A DNA stretch of 64,000 nucleotides, from the NCBI RefSeq assembly GCF_025698545.1, contig NC_068571.1:53229733-53293732 (forward strand). The letters run 5' to 3'. Each line of letters opens with the position of its first letter. Within the stretch, counting starts at the first letter, position 1. A program made the translations under genes and the position numbers. This document shows positions 1 to 12,632 of this stretch, in pieces. The notes under the pieces are model-generated. The model was given only the letters and a program-made list of their open reading frames with translations, was not told the DNA's origin and did no database searches. This DNA comes from Gossypium raimondii (taxonomy: Eukaryota; Streptophyta; Magnoliopsida; Malvales; Malvaceae).

Positions 1-2354
1 GACAGCATACCGTTAAAAAAATCAAAGATTTTTATGTATTTAAGGACAAAATTGGAATTACAATAAAGTTTATGTGGCCAAAATTTATTTTAAGGATTTC
101 AAGACCATTTCTTCTTGAAATTTCGGTGGAAAACAGCCATGGAAGAGGGTTTAGAGCTTGTCTTCCATATTTTAGCTTCAAGTAAGTGTAATTCTTACTT
201 TTTCCTTGAAATTTTTGTATTTTTAGACTTTTACAATTAGGTCCAACTTAGTATTCTACTAGTTTCTCATTTTTTTGAAAGTTTAGGAAGATACCATTGA
301 TAAGTTCATATGATTTTTGTTATTTGATGATGAAATTGATATGTTAATGGATGTTTAAAGGTGTTTTATTAAAGAATTTTGGATGAAAACATGTTTTAGG
401 GATTAAGTTGAAACGTATTGAAATTGTGGAAAAATTCTGAAATTTCATGGAATCCATGGGCTTTTATTGATATGTATGAGAATTATTAGACTTGGATCAA
501 TAATTAAATTGCAAGAATTTCATTTTCCGAGCCTAGGGATGAAATTGTCATGCGTTAAAAGTTTAGGGTCAAAATGGTAATCAATATATTGCACTAAAAC
601 AATTTTGGGCAGTAGCAGTGTGCCAACTTTGAAAAATCACCAAAAATCGTGGGAATCGAATTAGAAGATGAGTAAAATATGAAATTAAAGCTTATTAAGT
701 CTAGTTTCTCATAGAAGAAACGGTGTAAGCAATGAAATTGTAAATCACGAGATATAATAAATTTTGTGAGGCAGAGTCAGAATAATTTCAGAATCTCCTG
801 TTCTGACTTTGGAAAATCATTAAAAATTGTAAAAAATTAATTATGGGTTAAAGTTTATATTTTTAGAATATTTAACGAGTCTATTTTCATGATAAATAAA
901 TGGGAATACCATTCGAATTCTGCACAATGAGATAATCAATTTTTAGTGAAGAGAGGTCAGAACTGTCGAGCAGTGCAACAGGGGAAACTTTAAAGAATAA
1001 ACAGTACTTATTGGATAGGTCAAAAATTCTGAAATTTTTATGGTAAAAAGATATATGAATCTAGTTTCAGGTAAAATTAACAGATTTTAATTTGGAGCTC
1101 CATAGCTCCAGAATAAAATAATTTAGTGACTCTGACTCAGATGGGCAGCTTTAAGTTTACATGTAAGTGAGTAATAAAATTATGTATTACGTTATTAAGC
1201 GTGTTATATACATTAAGGATGTGGAATGGAGAGGAGGAGGAGGACAATAAAATATATGAATGAATTGTATATAAATGATTATATGCCTGATTATAATCGG
1301 TCAATGGTAAATTGAATGGTAAATACGTATTGGTATTGAAAGAATTATTGCGGCATTGAAAAGCAATTGATCAAATGTTTAAGAAATTTAGTCATGGTGT
1401 ATATATATGTGTGTGTGTGTGTGTGTGATAATTTTGATATATGGATGTATTTTGGTTGTGGATTGATCATGATGATAAAGGTTAGGTATATTTGGTCTAT
1501 TAAGTGACATAATTGAGAAGTATGATAGGTGGGTCATTCTATGTGTGAGATGATGGTACAATTTGGCTTGGTTAAGTAAGTTAAAAGGATGATTATATCA
1601 TTGAGGTTGCACTGATTAATTCGGTTTATGTGATGGAAATGTCAAGTACATTTGTCTCTGATGCGTGATGATTATTTAATGCCATGAGAATTTGTTTATT
1701 GGTGATGTTTAAAATGTATCTATATTTTGTTATATAACTTGTTTTGTAATTTATTTGACAAATGATAAAAATTAACTCGGTTACTATGTGAGGTGAATTA
1801 TGATTTGGGTAGCACATCTATATTCTGCAATAATAGATAAAATATATTTATGTCATGGGTGAATGGTTAAACACTTGGGCTAGTATAATGTGTATATTTA
1901 GTAAGGTTAGTTGGTAATGAAGTAACATGTTTTGGTTTAACATTGAATGGAGAAAATTTGTACTATCTTTGTGGCTAATATTGATAGTCGTATGGGAGAA
2001 GAATGGATACTGTATATGTGACACTTAGCTTATGAGATATTGAGTAATTGATATATTACAATAGTTAAATATGAAAATGTGACAACATGAGAATATGTAA
2101 TGATACGGATCAATTCAGGTACTCGTGATGAATTCAACAAGTAAGTGGAAATTTATAAATTCATACGACGAGAAAGTGAAAGATTGTGAGTATATTGGGC
2201 CACGTAAACCCTAATTAGCGAATCAAGAATAACAATTTGAAAGTTTTAGTTTAGATGAAATTTTACAACTCAGTTTAATATGGTTAAAAGTGTATGTGTT
2301 CTGGTAATACCTCGTACTCTATTTCGGCATTGAATACAGGTAGGGGGTGTTACA
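1..2354 (+). mobile_element. 3' part of a long LTR (retrotransposon fragment)
   Basis: No coding frame of note. The block reads like the body of a long, AT-rich, non-coding plant LTR and ends in the LTR-type terminus TGTTACA at 2348-2354. No primer-binding site (the usual tRNA-Met TGGTATCAGAGC) follows, so this is a 3' or solo LTR end rather than the 5' LTR of an intact element. The 5' end lies outside the window or is lost. A TG-dinucleotide run sits at about 1408-1428. Its resemblance to cotton Gypsy-type LTRs is from memory and not tested. Confidence 0.5.
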
Positions 2355-3000
2355 TCACTAGATAAGACAAATCATTAAATTGTCAACACTTCCTCCATTA
2401 CATAATTATCTCACTGCAATGCACATACAATCACTAACCATATATCCAGATGCACACAAATCATACATGCTATACATATTAGAACATGCTATTAACATGC
2501 TTTTAGAAGTCGTACAAATAAAAATAGAATATCAAATTTTATTTATATATATGTCACACATATCACAAAACAGACCCTACGAAGTAGTTACCCTCAAAGC
2601 ATGCATCAAACACGGCTCTACTAAATTTTACTGAAAATGGGCCCACATGCCTGTGGGACTCACATGGCCTACCTGACCTAGCTTGTGTGGCCCACACGGC
2701 CTAACACACAGGCATGTGACTCACACGATTTGGTAGACGGTCTTGTGGCGTCGACAGTGAGTTTGTCCATTTTCCACTGTTCTCTATTTTCAGGACAAAA
2801 GGTACACACCTTATTGATTTTCGACGTCAACACAACAATAACAAATTTAGTACCTAAAAACGACAACTACAACCAACTCACTTAGCACGAAACAACTAAA
2901 ATCGAAACTTCAATTCGACATTTACGCACTTAACAAGAATAACCCCCAAATTAGTATCGAATACTTACCCTTGACAAAGCAGCAACTTTTAATAGCACCT
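2355..3000. mobile_element. Probable retrotransposon debris between two LTR-like blocks
   Basis: This stretch contains a GC-richer patch (about 2637-2760) with repeated CACACGG and GTGTGG type words, a texture common in cotton Gypsy LTRs. There are no long ORFs and no recognisable gag or pol motif. The orientation cannot be settled by eye. Confidence 0.3.
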
Positions 3001-3004
3001 AAAC

Positions 3005-3140
3005 CACCAGGGAATTTGATGTCCCACAATCATCACCTAGAAGAGTGTTCATCGCCCTAGGTGTGGCCTGGGTTCGAGTTGCGCTAATCGCGTTGGTTGT
3101 TCAGGCTATTTTCCTGTTATTGTAATTTACCAAAAAAAAA
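3005..3140 (+). mobile_element. SINE-like fragment with pol III B-box and A-rich tail
   Basis: A tRNA B-box-like word (GGGTTCGAGTTG, about 3069-3081) is followed about 50 bp later by an A run at 3131-3139. That is the order expected for a tRNA-derived SINE ending in an A tail. I cannot place a convincing A-box upstream, so a truncated SINE or the 3' end of a LINE is equally possible. Confidence 0.35.
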
Positions 3141-3201
3141 TACACTCTACTTGTTGGACAACATCGCATAGAAGAATTGGGGAAGTTTTGGAGAGAAATT
3201 T

Positions 3202-6200
3202 TGTAACAGCCTGATTTCGACCCTAATCGGACATAGTGGTTTCGGGACCACAAAATCGAGTCGGAAAAATATTTTAATATTATTTTGTGTGTTTATTATG
3301 TGTAAATTTGATTGTGTGAAATTTTTGTGTCTTAATTTTATCATTTAAGTGACCGATTAAAGAAAAAGGATTTAATCGCATAAATAGTAAAAGTTGCTAA
3401 CCAATTGTTAAAGTACTAAATTGATTTGTTCTTTTAGTGGTAGGTGTTTATGTTGTAATTACACCATGAGTTATATTGATGGACGGTTATGTATATTGTA
3501 TATAAAATGTGTATATTGAATTATAAAGGTTATTTTGGTAATTATATTAATTATGATAATATAATAAAACATAAAATAAAAACATCACTTGCATGTTCAT
3601 CTTTAGTAGCTGAAATTAGCCAAGGAAAATAAAAGAAAAGAAAAGCTACACTCGACCTTTGTCTTGCTCAATTAAGGTATGTAATTTGTTCGGTTTTTGA
3701 TAATTTTTACGTTTTTGAGATTGTTGCTAAATTATCTTCAAAGCCCATGCTTCAAATTTTGAAATTTATGATGATTTTGTGTTTTGACATTGATGATAGC
3801 TTGTGATTTTTGTTGTTTGATGGTGAAATATTAAAGATATGTGAAAGATTAATATATTTTGTCTTTGAATTTTGGTGAAATTGAGTAATTAGGGTTAAAT
3901 TGTGAAAATAAATTTTTGAGAGACTAAAATGCTAAATAAATGAAAAATATGGACTTGTATGGACTAGGGTAAAATTCGGCCTAAGCATGGTATGTGTGAA
4001 TTTTGTGTTTTATGTAATAGAGACTAAATTGTAAAAAGTGTAAAATGTTAGGGGTAAAATGGTAATTTGCTCATTTATGTGGTTTTGGATTAAATTGAAT
4101 GAATTAATGAATAAAAAGGCTAAATTTGAATATGTTTAGATCAAGAAACGAAGAAAACAAAATTGTATCGGGGGAAAACGAAAGTAGTCGAGTAGTCGAT
4201 CGTGTCTGTCGATATCCGAGGTAAGTCGATAAGCATTTAAATTCTGTTAAATTCAATTGGTATATAGTATATATATATATGTGATAAATGGAATTATTAA
4301 AGATAATGTTAGTCTTGGCCGAATGTATTTGTTAAAATAGGTAAGTAATTGAGTTCGATTCAAATAGTATTTAACATCTGCAAGCCCGTACGAACCCTAA
4401 AAATGCATGAGATTTTTCTGATAAATGTTTTCGTGTAAGACCACGTCTGAGACATTGGCATCGACTTGTGTTTTCGTGTAAGACCTTGTCCGGGACAGCG
4501 GCATCGATTAGTGATTACATGTAAGACCACGTCTGGGACGTTGGCGTTGTATAAATCTCTTGATTATTCAAGTATCCTATTTAATTTCGAACGGTTCAAT
4601 GGGCAATGATAAATGAAGATCAGATATGAAATTGAATTGCATATTCAGGTATGTGTTTGTAAAATGTATGTTTACAAATAGGTTAAGTTGTTATTTATAA
4701 TTATGGAAAGTATGTGAAAATGGCATTTGAATTAACTAAACCCATATATATGTATATAAGCTGTTGATTCGGCCCTTGTTGAATTAAATGTTGTTCAATG
4801 GAAAGGTTATAATTATATATATAAGTTTATTTTCGATTATATAGCTTGAGTTTGAAATCAAGGTATGAAATTATAATGGATGATGTCTTTATATATGGTA
4901 TGGTATATAATATAGCTTATATTAGTTAAATGTTATATGTTATGAATAATAAATATGCTTAAGCTTATGACTTACTAACCCTTAAATAGCTTACGGTGTA
5001 TTTGTTTTGGTTGCTTTTGTTTTATAGATTTTGAGATTGTTACGAGCTCAGGAATTCGTCAGAAAAGCTCATCACACTATCAAATAACTACGGTATTTTA
5101 AACTAAAACTTCTTTTGAAACTATGACATGTATAAACTAGCTTTGAAGGTTGTTTAATTCGAAGATGTATATATTAAAGCCTTGCGAAAATGGCTTAACA
5201 TCTTGTTATGTCTGGTTTTGGATTGAATTATGAATTATACATGACTTGATAATAGTTAGTATTTTATGGATAGTATTTTACATGCGAATATTATGTGTGG
5301 TTTATTTGGTTGGCATCAAAATGAATATATGATATGATCTATAAATAGAAGTATATTTATAAATGTTGGAGAGTAAAAGAATGTTAAGTGTTCGGTTGTA
5401 TATTGATTTGGTTTGAGGTGTGATTATAAAATTTTAAAGGGTTTGTATAATTCATTGAGATGTATATTTAAAATGTTAATGCCTATGTACATGTTTGTGG
5501 TTGTTTAATTTGTTTGATAGGTTAATGAGATTACCGAGAGTTATAAAAGTGATATTTGTTTTGCATCTTAGATTAATGTGGTAATGAAATGGAATGTGGA
5601 ATCGGAAGTGAATTATGTTTGAGCATTTATTGCATGAAAATGGTTAATTCGGTTATATGCATTTAAATCGGTATATGAATTGTTGTTTAAACATTGGTTT
5701 TGATAGATAATTTTATTAGTAAGAATAGGTTTGTTTTGGGCGTATAATGTAATAGCGATAACTTATATACATATAATAGGACATATGTAATTCGGTTGTA
5801 TAATTAGAACATGTATATTTGTTTTACATTTGGGAGTGAGTTGATTTGGTTACAAGATGAGCTAATTACGAACACTGTTAAAATATTTTGGATGTTGTTA
5901 AAAGAGATATATGTGTGAATCGACATTAGTACGTATAAGGTACTTTCATTGTATAATTTGGTTTTGGTAAATTATAAGTTTGGCTATGGCATACGTTTCT
6001 TTTCTTGTATATGTGCATATTTTAGTTAGTTAAGAATTAGACTATAGCTTGTTTTATATATATAACATATGTGTAATTAATAACCATATTATATTTGGCT
6101 AAACATAAATTCAAATTATATACATTTATAATCGGTTTTATAGGTAAGTATCAAATTGGCTATTATGTGTTTGTATTTTTTGTTTTGAATAGGTGAGTCA

Positions 6201-6547
6201 TTAAATTCGTTAATTATATGACTTAATTATATAGCATATTTAGTTATAGTATTTAATTGAAATAGGCTTGGTTATATTAACATAAAGTGCTATTGATTAA
6301 ATAATTTATGTACAATGACTGAGTTTGTTTATGTAAAAAAAAATTTGGAGACTATGAAATTATGAAAAGTTAAATTGTTTAGGCTATTGAATTTGGAAAT
6401 GTTAAAATGTACATTATTCTATTTTATTTTATTTTATTTTTGTCCGTTTAATTAGTTTAAATAATTGAATTAAATTATCTTATTTGTTATTTATCTTTGA
6501 AATAAGCTTAATATTAAGTAATGCTTCAGAACCCCAAGGGTGTTACA
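3202..6547 (+). mobile_element. Solo LTR (about 3.3 kb) of a long-LTR retrotransposon
   Basis: The block opens with TGTAACA at 3202 and closes with the inverted complement TGTTACA at 6541-6547. The flanks fit a short target duplication: AATTT at 3197-3201, and AATTT again at 6547-6551 if the last A is shared. No gag-pol frame, primer-binding site or polypurine tract is present on either side, so it reads as a single LTR left by LTR-LTR recombination. Inside it is a triplicated 43-bp unit at about 4429-4557. Confidence 0.55.
4429..4557 (+). repeat. Three-copy 43-bp tandem repeat inside the LTR
   Basis: The phrase TGTAAGACC starts at 4434, 4477 and 4520, giving an exact period of 43 bp. Each copy continues with variants of ACGTCTGGGACATTGGC. 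The copies differ at a few positions each, so the array is old. Confidence 0.75.
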
Positions 6548-7650
6548 ATTTTTTTGGGGATAATTTCCAAAAAAAAAAGAAAAAGAAAACTACCCATATC
6601 CCACTAAATCCCCTAAGTAACCATTATAAGATTTCTCAGAATTGTGTATCAAAAAAAAAAAAAAAGATTTCTCAGAATTTAATTGAATCCTTACCATTAA
6701 ACCAACATATTTATTTTTGTCAACAAATCTCCAGAATTTAAAGATAAGTCAGATGCTCAAGTTAAGAGATAGGACAAAAATAACAAAAATTTAAGGGGAG
6801 AGATTTGAACATAGGACCTCAAGCACATAAACAATTTTAATATATATTTTTAATTTCATGTAAATAATGATGTAGATAAAAAATGACACGTGGTAGGTTT
6901 TATTAATTGAAGTTTTTCCTTAATGGAGATAATGATAGGGGCCAATATAATGGTTACGAAATTATAGTTTAAGTATTTCGTTCGACAAAAAAAAGTTTAG
7001 GTGCTTAACTTTAAAAAGCATTATAATTTGAGGGTTGCTTATTTAATTAAGCCTTGTTTTAAAATGTTTATCACTTAAATTTTAAATTGATTACTAAATT
7101 TTAAAACGTTTTAATTGAGTATCAAAAAATATTAATAATATTATATTAATCAAATCCTTCTATTAGTTTAATTATTAATTAGGTGTTAAATTTCAGTTCA
7201 AACTTAAAGGGTATATTTAATGTGTGAATAATTTGAATTTGGCATGTTTGGGAAACTCTCAATAAACTCTCAATAAGAGTAAGGGCAGAACTTAGAAAGA
7301 GCTAGAGTGGCCTTGGCCCTACAAAAAAAAAAAAAAAAAATCCTTAAGGCCTTCAAATATTTTAAACTTTTTAATTGAACTGTCTAAAGTTTTCAAAATA
7401 TTTCCTAAAATTTTAATTAAACCCCTATTTTTTTGAAAATTGCAAATAAGCCCTAAATTCTTTTGAAAATTTTAATTGTACATCCCAATTTTTTAAAAAA
7501 TTAATTAGACCCCAAAATGTAATGCCGCATCCACAATTGTTTAAAGGGTTAATTTTTAACATGTTAAGTTCATGTTATAGATATTTAAGGTAACATATAA
7601 GGTGTAAGGTAAGGACTAAATTGTAGAGAGGACCTAATTGATACGAAATT
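6548..7650. other. AT-rich intergenic sequence upstream of the receptor kinase, with decayed repeats
   Basis: No gene seen. A-runs occur at 6570-6590, 6650-6665 and 7322-7340. About 7290-7530 holds a loose series of AT-rich units resembling the block at 35815-36120; both look like fragments of the same decayed element. The last few hundred bases should contain the receptor-kinase promoter, but no convincing TATA box was singled out. Confidence 0.4.
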
Positions 7651-7985
7651 TGTGATGAATTTAAAAATTAAAGTGGGGGTGAAATTAACCCAAAGAAAAA
7701 GGAAAAAAAAAAAACGGTTCCTCTATATTGACCAAAAGAAAGAAAGAAAAAAACGCATCCCCCATTATAATTATTGCCATTTGCTAGACCCGCTCTCCTT
7801 CCGTTTTAACTCTGCTTTTTTTTTTTTTTTGCACTTTTTTCGAACATCGAGATACCTCTCTTTTTCTTTTTTTATTTATTTATGGATTCTTACCAGACAT
7901 TTGTTCTTTGCTCTGTCTTGATCACTTCTTACGAGCCGCCGACAATTATTTCTTTGTGTTTCGTTTCTCATCTGTAAATCCCACA

Positions 7986-10837
7986 ATGGTGTTAAGTTTC
8001 AGCTCTGTAATTTTAGTTTCAGTTTTAATACTGAGTTATGGAGTCAACTCAGAACCGGTTCAAGACAAGCAAGCTTTACTTACGTTCCTTTCAATGGTCA
8101 AACATGAGAACCGGGTTCAATGGAACTCATCAACTTCAGCTTGTGATTGGGTCGGTGTCGAATGTGATGCTACACGGTCTTTTGTTTTCACTCTCCGGTT
8201 ACCTGGTGTGGGACTCGTCGGTTCCATTCCACCTAAAACGATCGGTCTTTTGAACCGACTCCGGGTCTTAAGTTTAAGGGCGAACCGTTTATCCGGTACC
8301 GTTCCGGCCGATTTTTCCAATTTGACTCTGTTGCGGGGTCTTTATTTGCAAGAGAATCAGTTCACCGGTTCGTTTCCGTCTAGCTTGACTCGTTTAACTC
8401 GTTTGGTACGGCTTGATCTTTCTTCTAACAATTTCACCGGTCCAATTCCTGTCGGAGTCAACAATTTGGCTCATCTGACTGGTCTTTTCTTGCAAAACAA
8501 CACGTTTTCCGGTTCTCTTCCGGCTATCAACTCTGACGGTTTAGATGATTTCGATGTTTCTAATAACAACCTTACCGGTTCAATTCCCTATACCTTATCT
8601 AAATTCCCGGCATCTTCATTCGCCGGAAATATCGGACTTTGTGGGGGTCCACTCCGGGCATGTAACCCAACTTACCGTAAAAGTTCCGGGCTTTCCACCG
8701 GCGCCATTGTTGCCATCGTCGTTGGGTCTGTACTCGTTGCATTATTGTTCCTACTATGCCTCATTCTTTTTCTTTGTAAACAGCAAAGACGGCCGGATAG
8801 AAAGGAGAAGCCAGTTACGGAAGAGACACGGGCAGCTCCGCCCGCGGAAGCGGGGACTTCGTCTTCTAAAGATGACGTGACCGGTGGGTCAATTGAAAGG
8901 GAAAAGAATAAGCTGGTGTTTTTTGAAAGTGGGGTTTACAGCTTCGACTTGGAGGACTTGTTGAGGGCCTCAGCTGAAGTGTTGGGAAAAGGCAGCGTAG
9001 GAACGTCGTACAAGGCGGTGCTGGAAGAAGGGACGGCGGTGGTAGTGAAACGGTTGAAAGACGTGGCGGCTAGTAAAAGGGAATTCGAAATGCAAATGGA
9101 AAAGTTGGGTAAAATCAAGCATGAAAAAGTGGTTCCTTTGAGGGCATTTTACTACTCCAAAGATGAAAAGCTGCTTGTTTACGAGTTCATGCCTAACGGT
9201 AGCTTGTCTGCTCTGCTTCACGGTGAGTTTTCTTTTTTATTTGAATTCATAAGCATGCAAAAATTGGCTTACATTATTAGGGTTAATTGCATTAGAGGTC
9301 CTTCATTTATGATTTAAATTTTAAATCAATCTTTAAACTTCAAAACATTTTAATCGAGTCTTGAAAATATATCGCATCAATTAGGTATTTCTTTCTGTGT
9401 AGCCGTAAATTAGAATGTTAAATGTTAATTCAGATCTGACATGACATGGAGTGTATGTGGATTGAATTTTAAATGCGTCTATATCTATTGCTTAAAGAGC
9501 TTCAACCTACATGTTAAAAAAGATTTTTTTATATACAATGTCATTTTCTACCCATAATCTCTACTCAACCCTTAAATAGATAGAAAATACTTTTTCTCCT
9601 CTATAATTTATAAAATCTTTGTTAGTATATGGTAAAATTATATTTTACCCAATAATAATAAAATTTTATTTAGTCTCATAAAAGTTATAAAGATATAATA
9701 AAATACCATTTAACAATATAGATTTTAATTTTTAAAATTTGATAACATGTTTTAGAAGTCATGAATAATAAAATACATGTTGGTTTGAATATGACTTTGA
9801 CAAGTTGGGTTTCCCTTTTTGGTCAAATTGAAAAGTTGATATTGACAACAATGGGTCTCCACTTGTTACATTTATGTTTCTTTTCCCTTTTTCTACATTA
9901 TATTATGTTAATTTGTTTGGGTTATAGTGGGGGGTTTCATGATGGAAGAAGAATTGATAAATCATTTAAGACATTTTTTCCCTTTGGGGGAATGGATTCA
10001 TTTGCATCATTCCTCAACTTTCTTTGAATTTTAAGTTTAAAACAAAAGTAGTACTTGTCTTTTCTTTTTGGTATTTTTGTTCTTATTTCTGCCACTACCA
10101 TTGCATTATGCACTTCTTCTCCCACCATGTTTAATGGTATGTCACATCAGTAAAACATGTTTTCATCAAATTTACGTACATGGAATTATATTGCAGGTAG
10201 TAGAGGCTCAGGCCATACACCGCTGGATTGGGACAATCGGATTAAGATAGCATTAAGCACCGCTAAGGGTCTATCATACCTCCATCTTTCTCAGGTCGCT
10301 CACGGCAACATCAAGTCCTCCAATATCCTTCTTGGACCAAACCGCGAAGCTTGCATCTCCGACTACGGTCTCAACCCGCTCTTTGGCAACACCACTCCGC
10401 CTAGTCGTGTTACGGGCTACCGAGCACCTGAAGTGCTTGAAACACGTAATGTTACGTTCAAGTCTGATGTTTATAGTTTTGGTGTTTTGTTGCTAGAGGT
10501 GTTAACAGGTAAATCACCTAGCCAAGCATCATTAGGGGAAGAAGGGATTGATCTTCCTCGTTGGGTCCAATCGGTGGTTCGTGAGGAATGGACAGCTGAG
10601 GTTTTCGACGCGGAGTTGATGAGATATCACAATATTGAGGAGGAAATGGTGCAACTGTTACAGATTGCAATGACTTGTGTATCGGTGGTTCCTGATCAAA
10701 GACCTGCCATGGTAGATGTGGTACGCATGATTGAAGATCTGAATAGAGCTGAAATCGATGACGGATTACCACAGTCATCTGATGCTAATACTCCGCCTAC
10801 CGAATCAAGGACTCCACCTACATCCGCCACACCTTAA
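7986..10837 (+). CDS. Leucine-rich-repeat receptor-like kinase, probably kinase-inactive (At2g26730 type)
   Basis: Two exons, 7986-9222 and 10197-10837, are joined at a phase-1 GT-AG intron (974 bp), giving 625 residues. The order is: signal peptide (about 1-22), LRR N-terminal cap with a CDWVGVEC motif (about 52-60), roughly five LRRs (70-205), one membrane span (about 239-264), a basic Ser-rich linker, and a kinase domain from about 320. The Gly loop GKGSVG and Lys355 (VVVKRLK) are present. The catalytic HRD is replaced by HGN ([11 protein letters not shown]) and DFG by DYG (SDYGLN), the usual state of LRR-III 'probable inactive' kinases. Such proteins act at the plasma membrane as signalling scaffolds; the ligand is unknown. 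I chose ATG 7986 because the frame upstream has no ATG and the signal peptide starts there. The 5' leader (7650-7985) is rich in A and T/C runs. It closely matches At2g26730 as I remember it, including the C-terminal TPP-ESRTPP tail. Confidence 0.9.
9223..10196 (+). other. Intron of the receptor kinase gene
   Basis: The donor is CACG|GTGAGT at 9223 and the acceptor TTGCAG ends at 10196. The intron is AT-rich with no internal gene. About 9280-9480 resembles the short AT-rich repeats found elsewhere in the window. Confidence 0.85.
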
Positions 10838-12632
10838 AAGCATAATGTGAAGGAAGAAGAATTGCCTCAAATTTGTGTTTGTCTTATTTTGTTTTTTTAA
10901 TTTTTATTTCGTTTCTTGAGTTTATTTGCATATCATAATATAATTTTGCACTTAGATTAGGGGGATTTTGAATTGATTTTGGAAGATGGATAGTTTTGTA
11001 TATTATATTATAATACATGTTATGCAATATATTTTAAAAATCCATTATCTATATCCACCTTAGAAGTTTTTTATTTTTAGAAAATGGACTGATAAGTGAG
11101 TATTTTTATCTAAAATATGATAAAAACAAAATTGTCAAATTAACAATTGGACTTGATTTTTAAATATGAAAAATAGAGGACTAAAATTCAAATTTGTGAA
11201 GAGTACATCGACTTATGACATATTTTAACCTTTATACTACAAACAAATATTATCAATATATTTATAATTGTAATATATATTTATTATTAAAATATTAATA
11301 TTAAATATTTTAATAATATATGAATAATATTATTTAAAATTTATTATTGAAATAAAATTATAATATTAAATAATTTATTATATTATTAAATATAAATAAT
11401 TAAATATTGAAAATTATAATATTTGAGTGAATAGGAATTTTAATTTTAATTAATATAGTCCATGTGCGATTCGATACTACTTTCCTACCTATTGTTCTTA
11501 ATCTATTTTTAAATTGTCTCTTACATGTGTTCTTGGCTGGAGCAAGTGTCTTTGGCCCGGCAAGACTGTAACTCTAATCCCTTCGTTGATTTTACCTCTT
11601 CCAGATACCATTGTTTCTCTTAATAACTACTTGTTACTTGAGCCAGTGAAGTGGTACCACGTCTCACTAAAAAGGCTACTTATATTTTGGTTGGTGACTT
11701 GATTCGTAGTGTATGTATTTTTTACAGTTAACTATTTGCACATTTCTCAAGTATGTACCTCCTCTAACAACCGAGGCATTGTCACTCAGTGAGCTCTCGG
11801 GGCTCTTTGCGGAGTCAGGAGATAAACCTGAAGTATTTCGGGCTTGGGACAATACCTTCGATTGTTAAGGATTTAGTCGACTATTGTTAAGCTGTCGAGA
11901 CCTATAAAAATAAAAACCTACTTGAATATATAAAATTAATAGATAAAAACAAATAAGGTTACATTTATAGAAATCATGATAATTTTATTTCATTAATAAA
12001 AATAAAGGGGGCCTAAAATTAAAATTAAAACAAAGTAAAAAGAGGTTGTAAAGTAAAATAAAATAAAATGTTTATTTTTAGGGCAAAAATAAAATATTAA
12101 AGAAAATTCAAAAGTGTCTTAAATTACATAAAGCAAAAATTTTCAAGATATTTTGACAATTTTCGCATCAAACTTCTAGGCCATCTTTGGATGCTTTCCT
12201 GATGTGTATGGGCTTGAGTTGTAAAATAGCTTTAATTAGATATTTTAGTTCCCTTTGAATTGATATATTACGATGCTAAGTAGAGATCTGTAACTCAAGT
12301 TAAGGCTAAAATATTGAAACTACACCATGCTGAAATGCAAAACTTGTCAAAAAAACTTTAAGCTCACTTTTCACCAATTATTCCCTAAATCAAATAATAT
12401 TAATATAAATAATATAATTAACAACATAAATAACATAATTTAATAGAAAGAATATTACAAATAAATTGAGAAATTATGCATTTAACAAATGATATTTTAG
12501 AAATTCTCTAGAAAGAGTTAAACTCTCAACACCAAATTTGTATATAATTTATAAACAAATTAATAAAATATAAAAACTAATGGCTTACAATTAAATAGGA
12601 TTACATCATAGTTATAATAAAATGAAAATTGT
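10838..12632. other. Intergenic between receptor kinase and ABC transporter (convergent 3' ends)
   Basis: This holds the 3' ends of two convergent genes. It is very AT-rich at 11240-11430. One stretch of more complex sequence (about 11490-11890) stands out from its surroundings but gives no recognisable protein or RNA. Nothing else is visible. Confidence 0.5.

Noticed and set aside
4429-4557. CRISPR-like array
   Set aside because: Three imperfect tandem copies with no unique spacers, in eukaryotic LTR sequence.
7652-7921. An 89-codon frame overlapping the receptor-kinase leader
   Set aside because: It is made of Lys/Phe homopolymer translation of A and T runs, with no family resemblance. 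It is treated as leader sequence.
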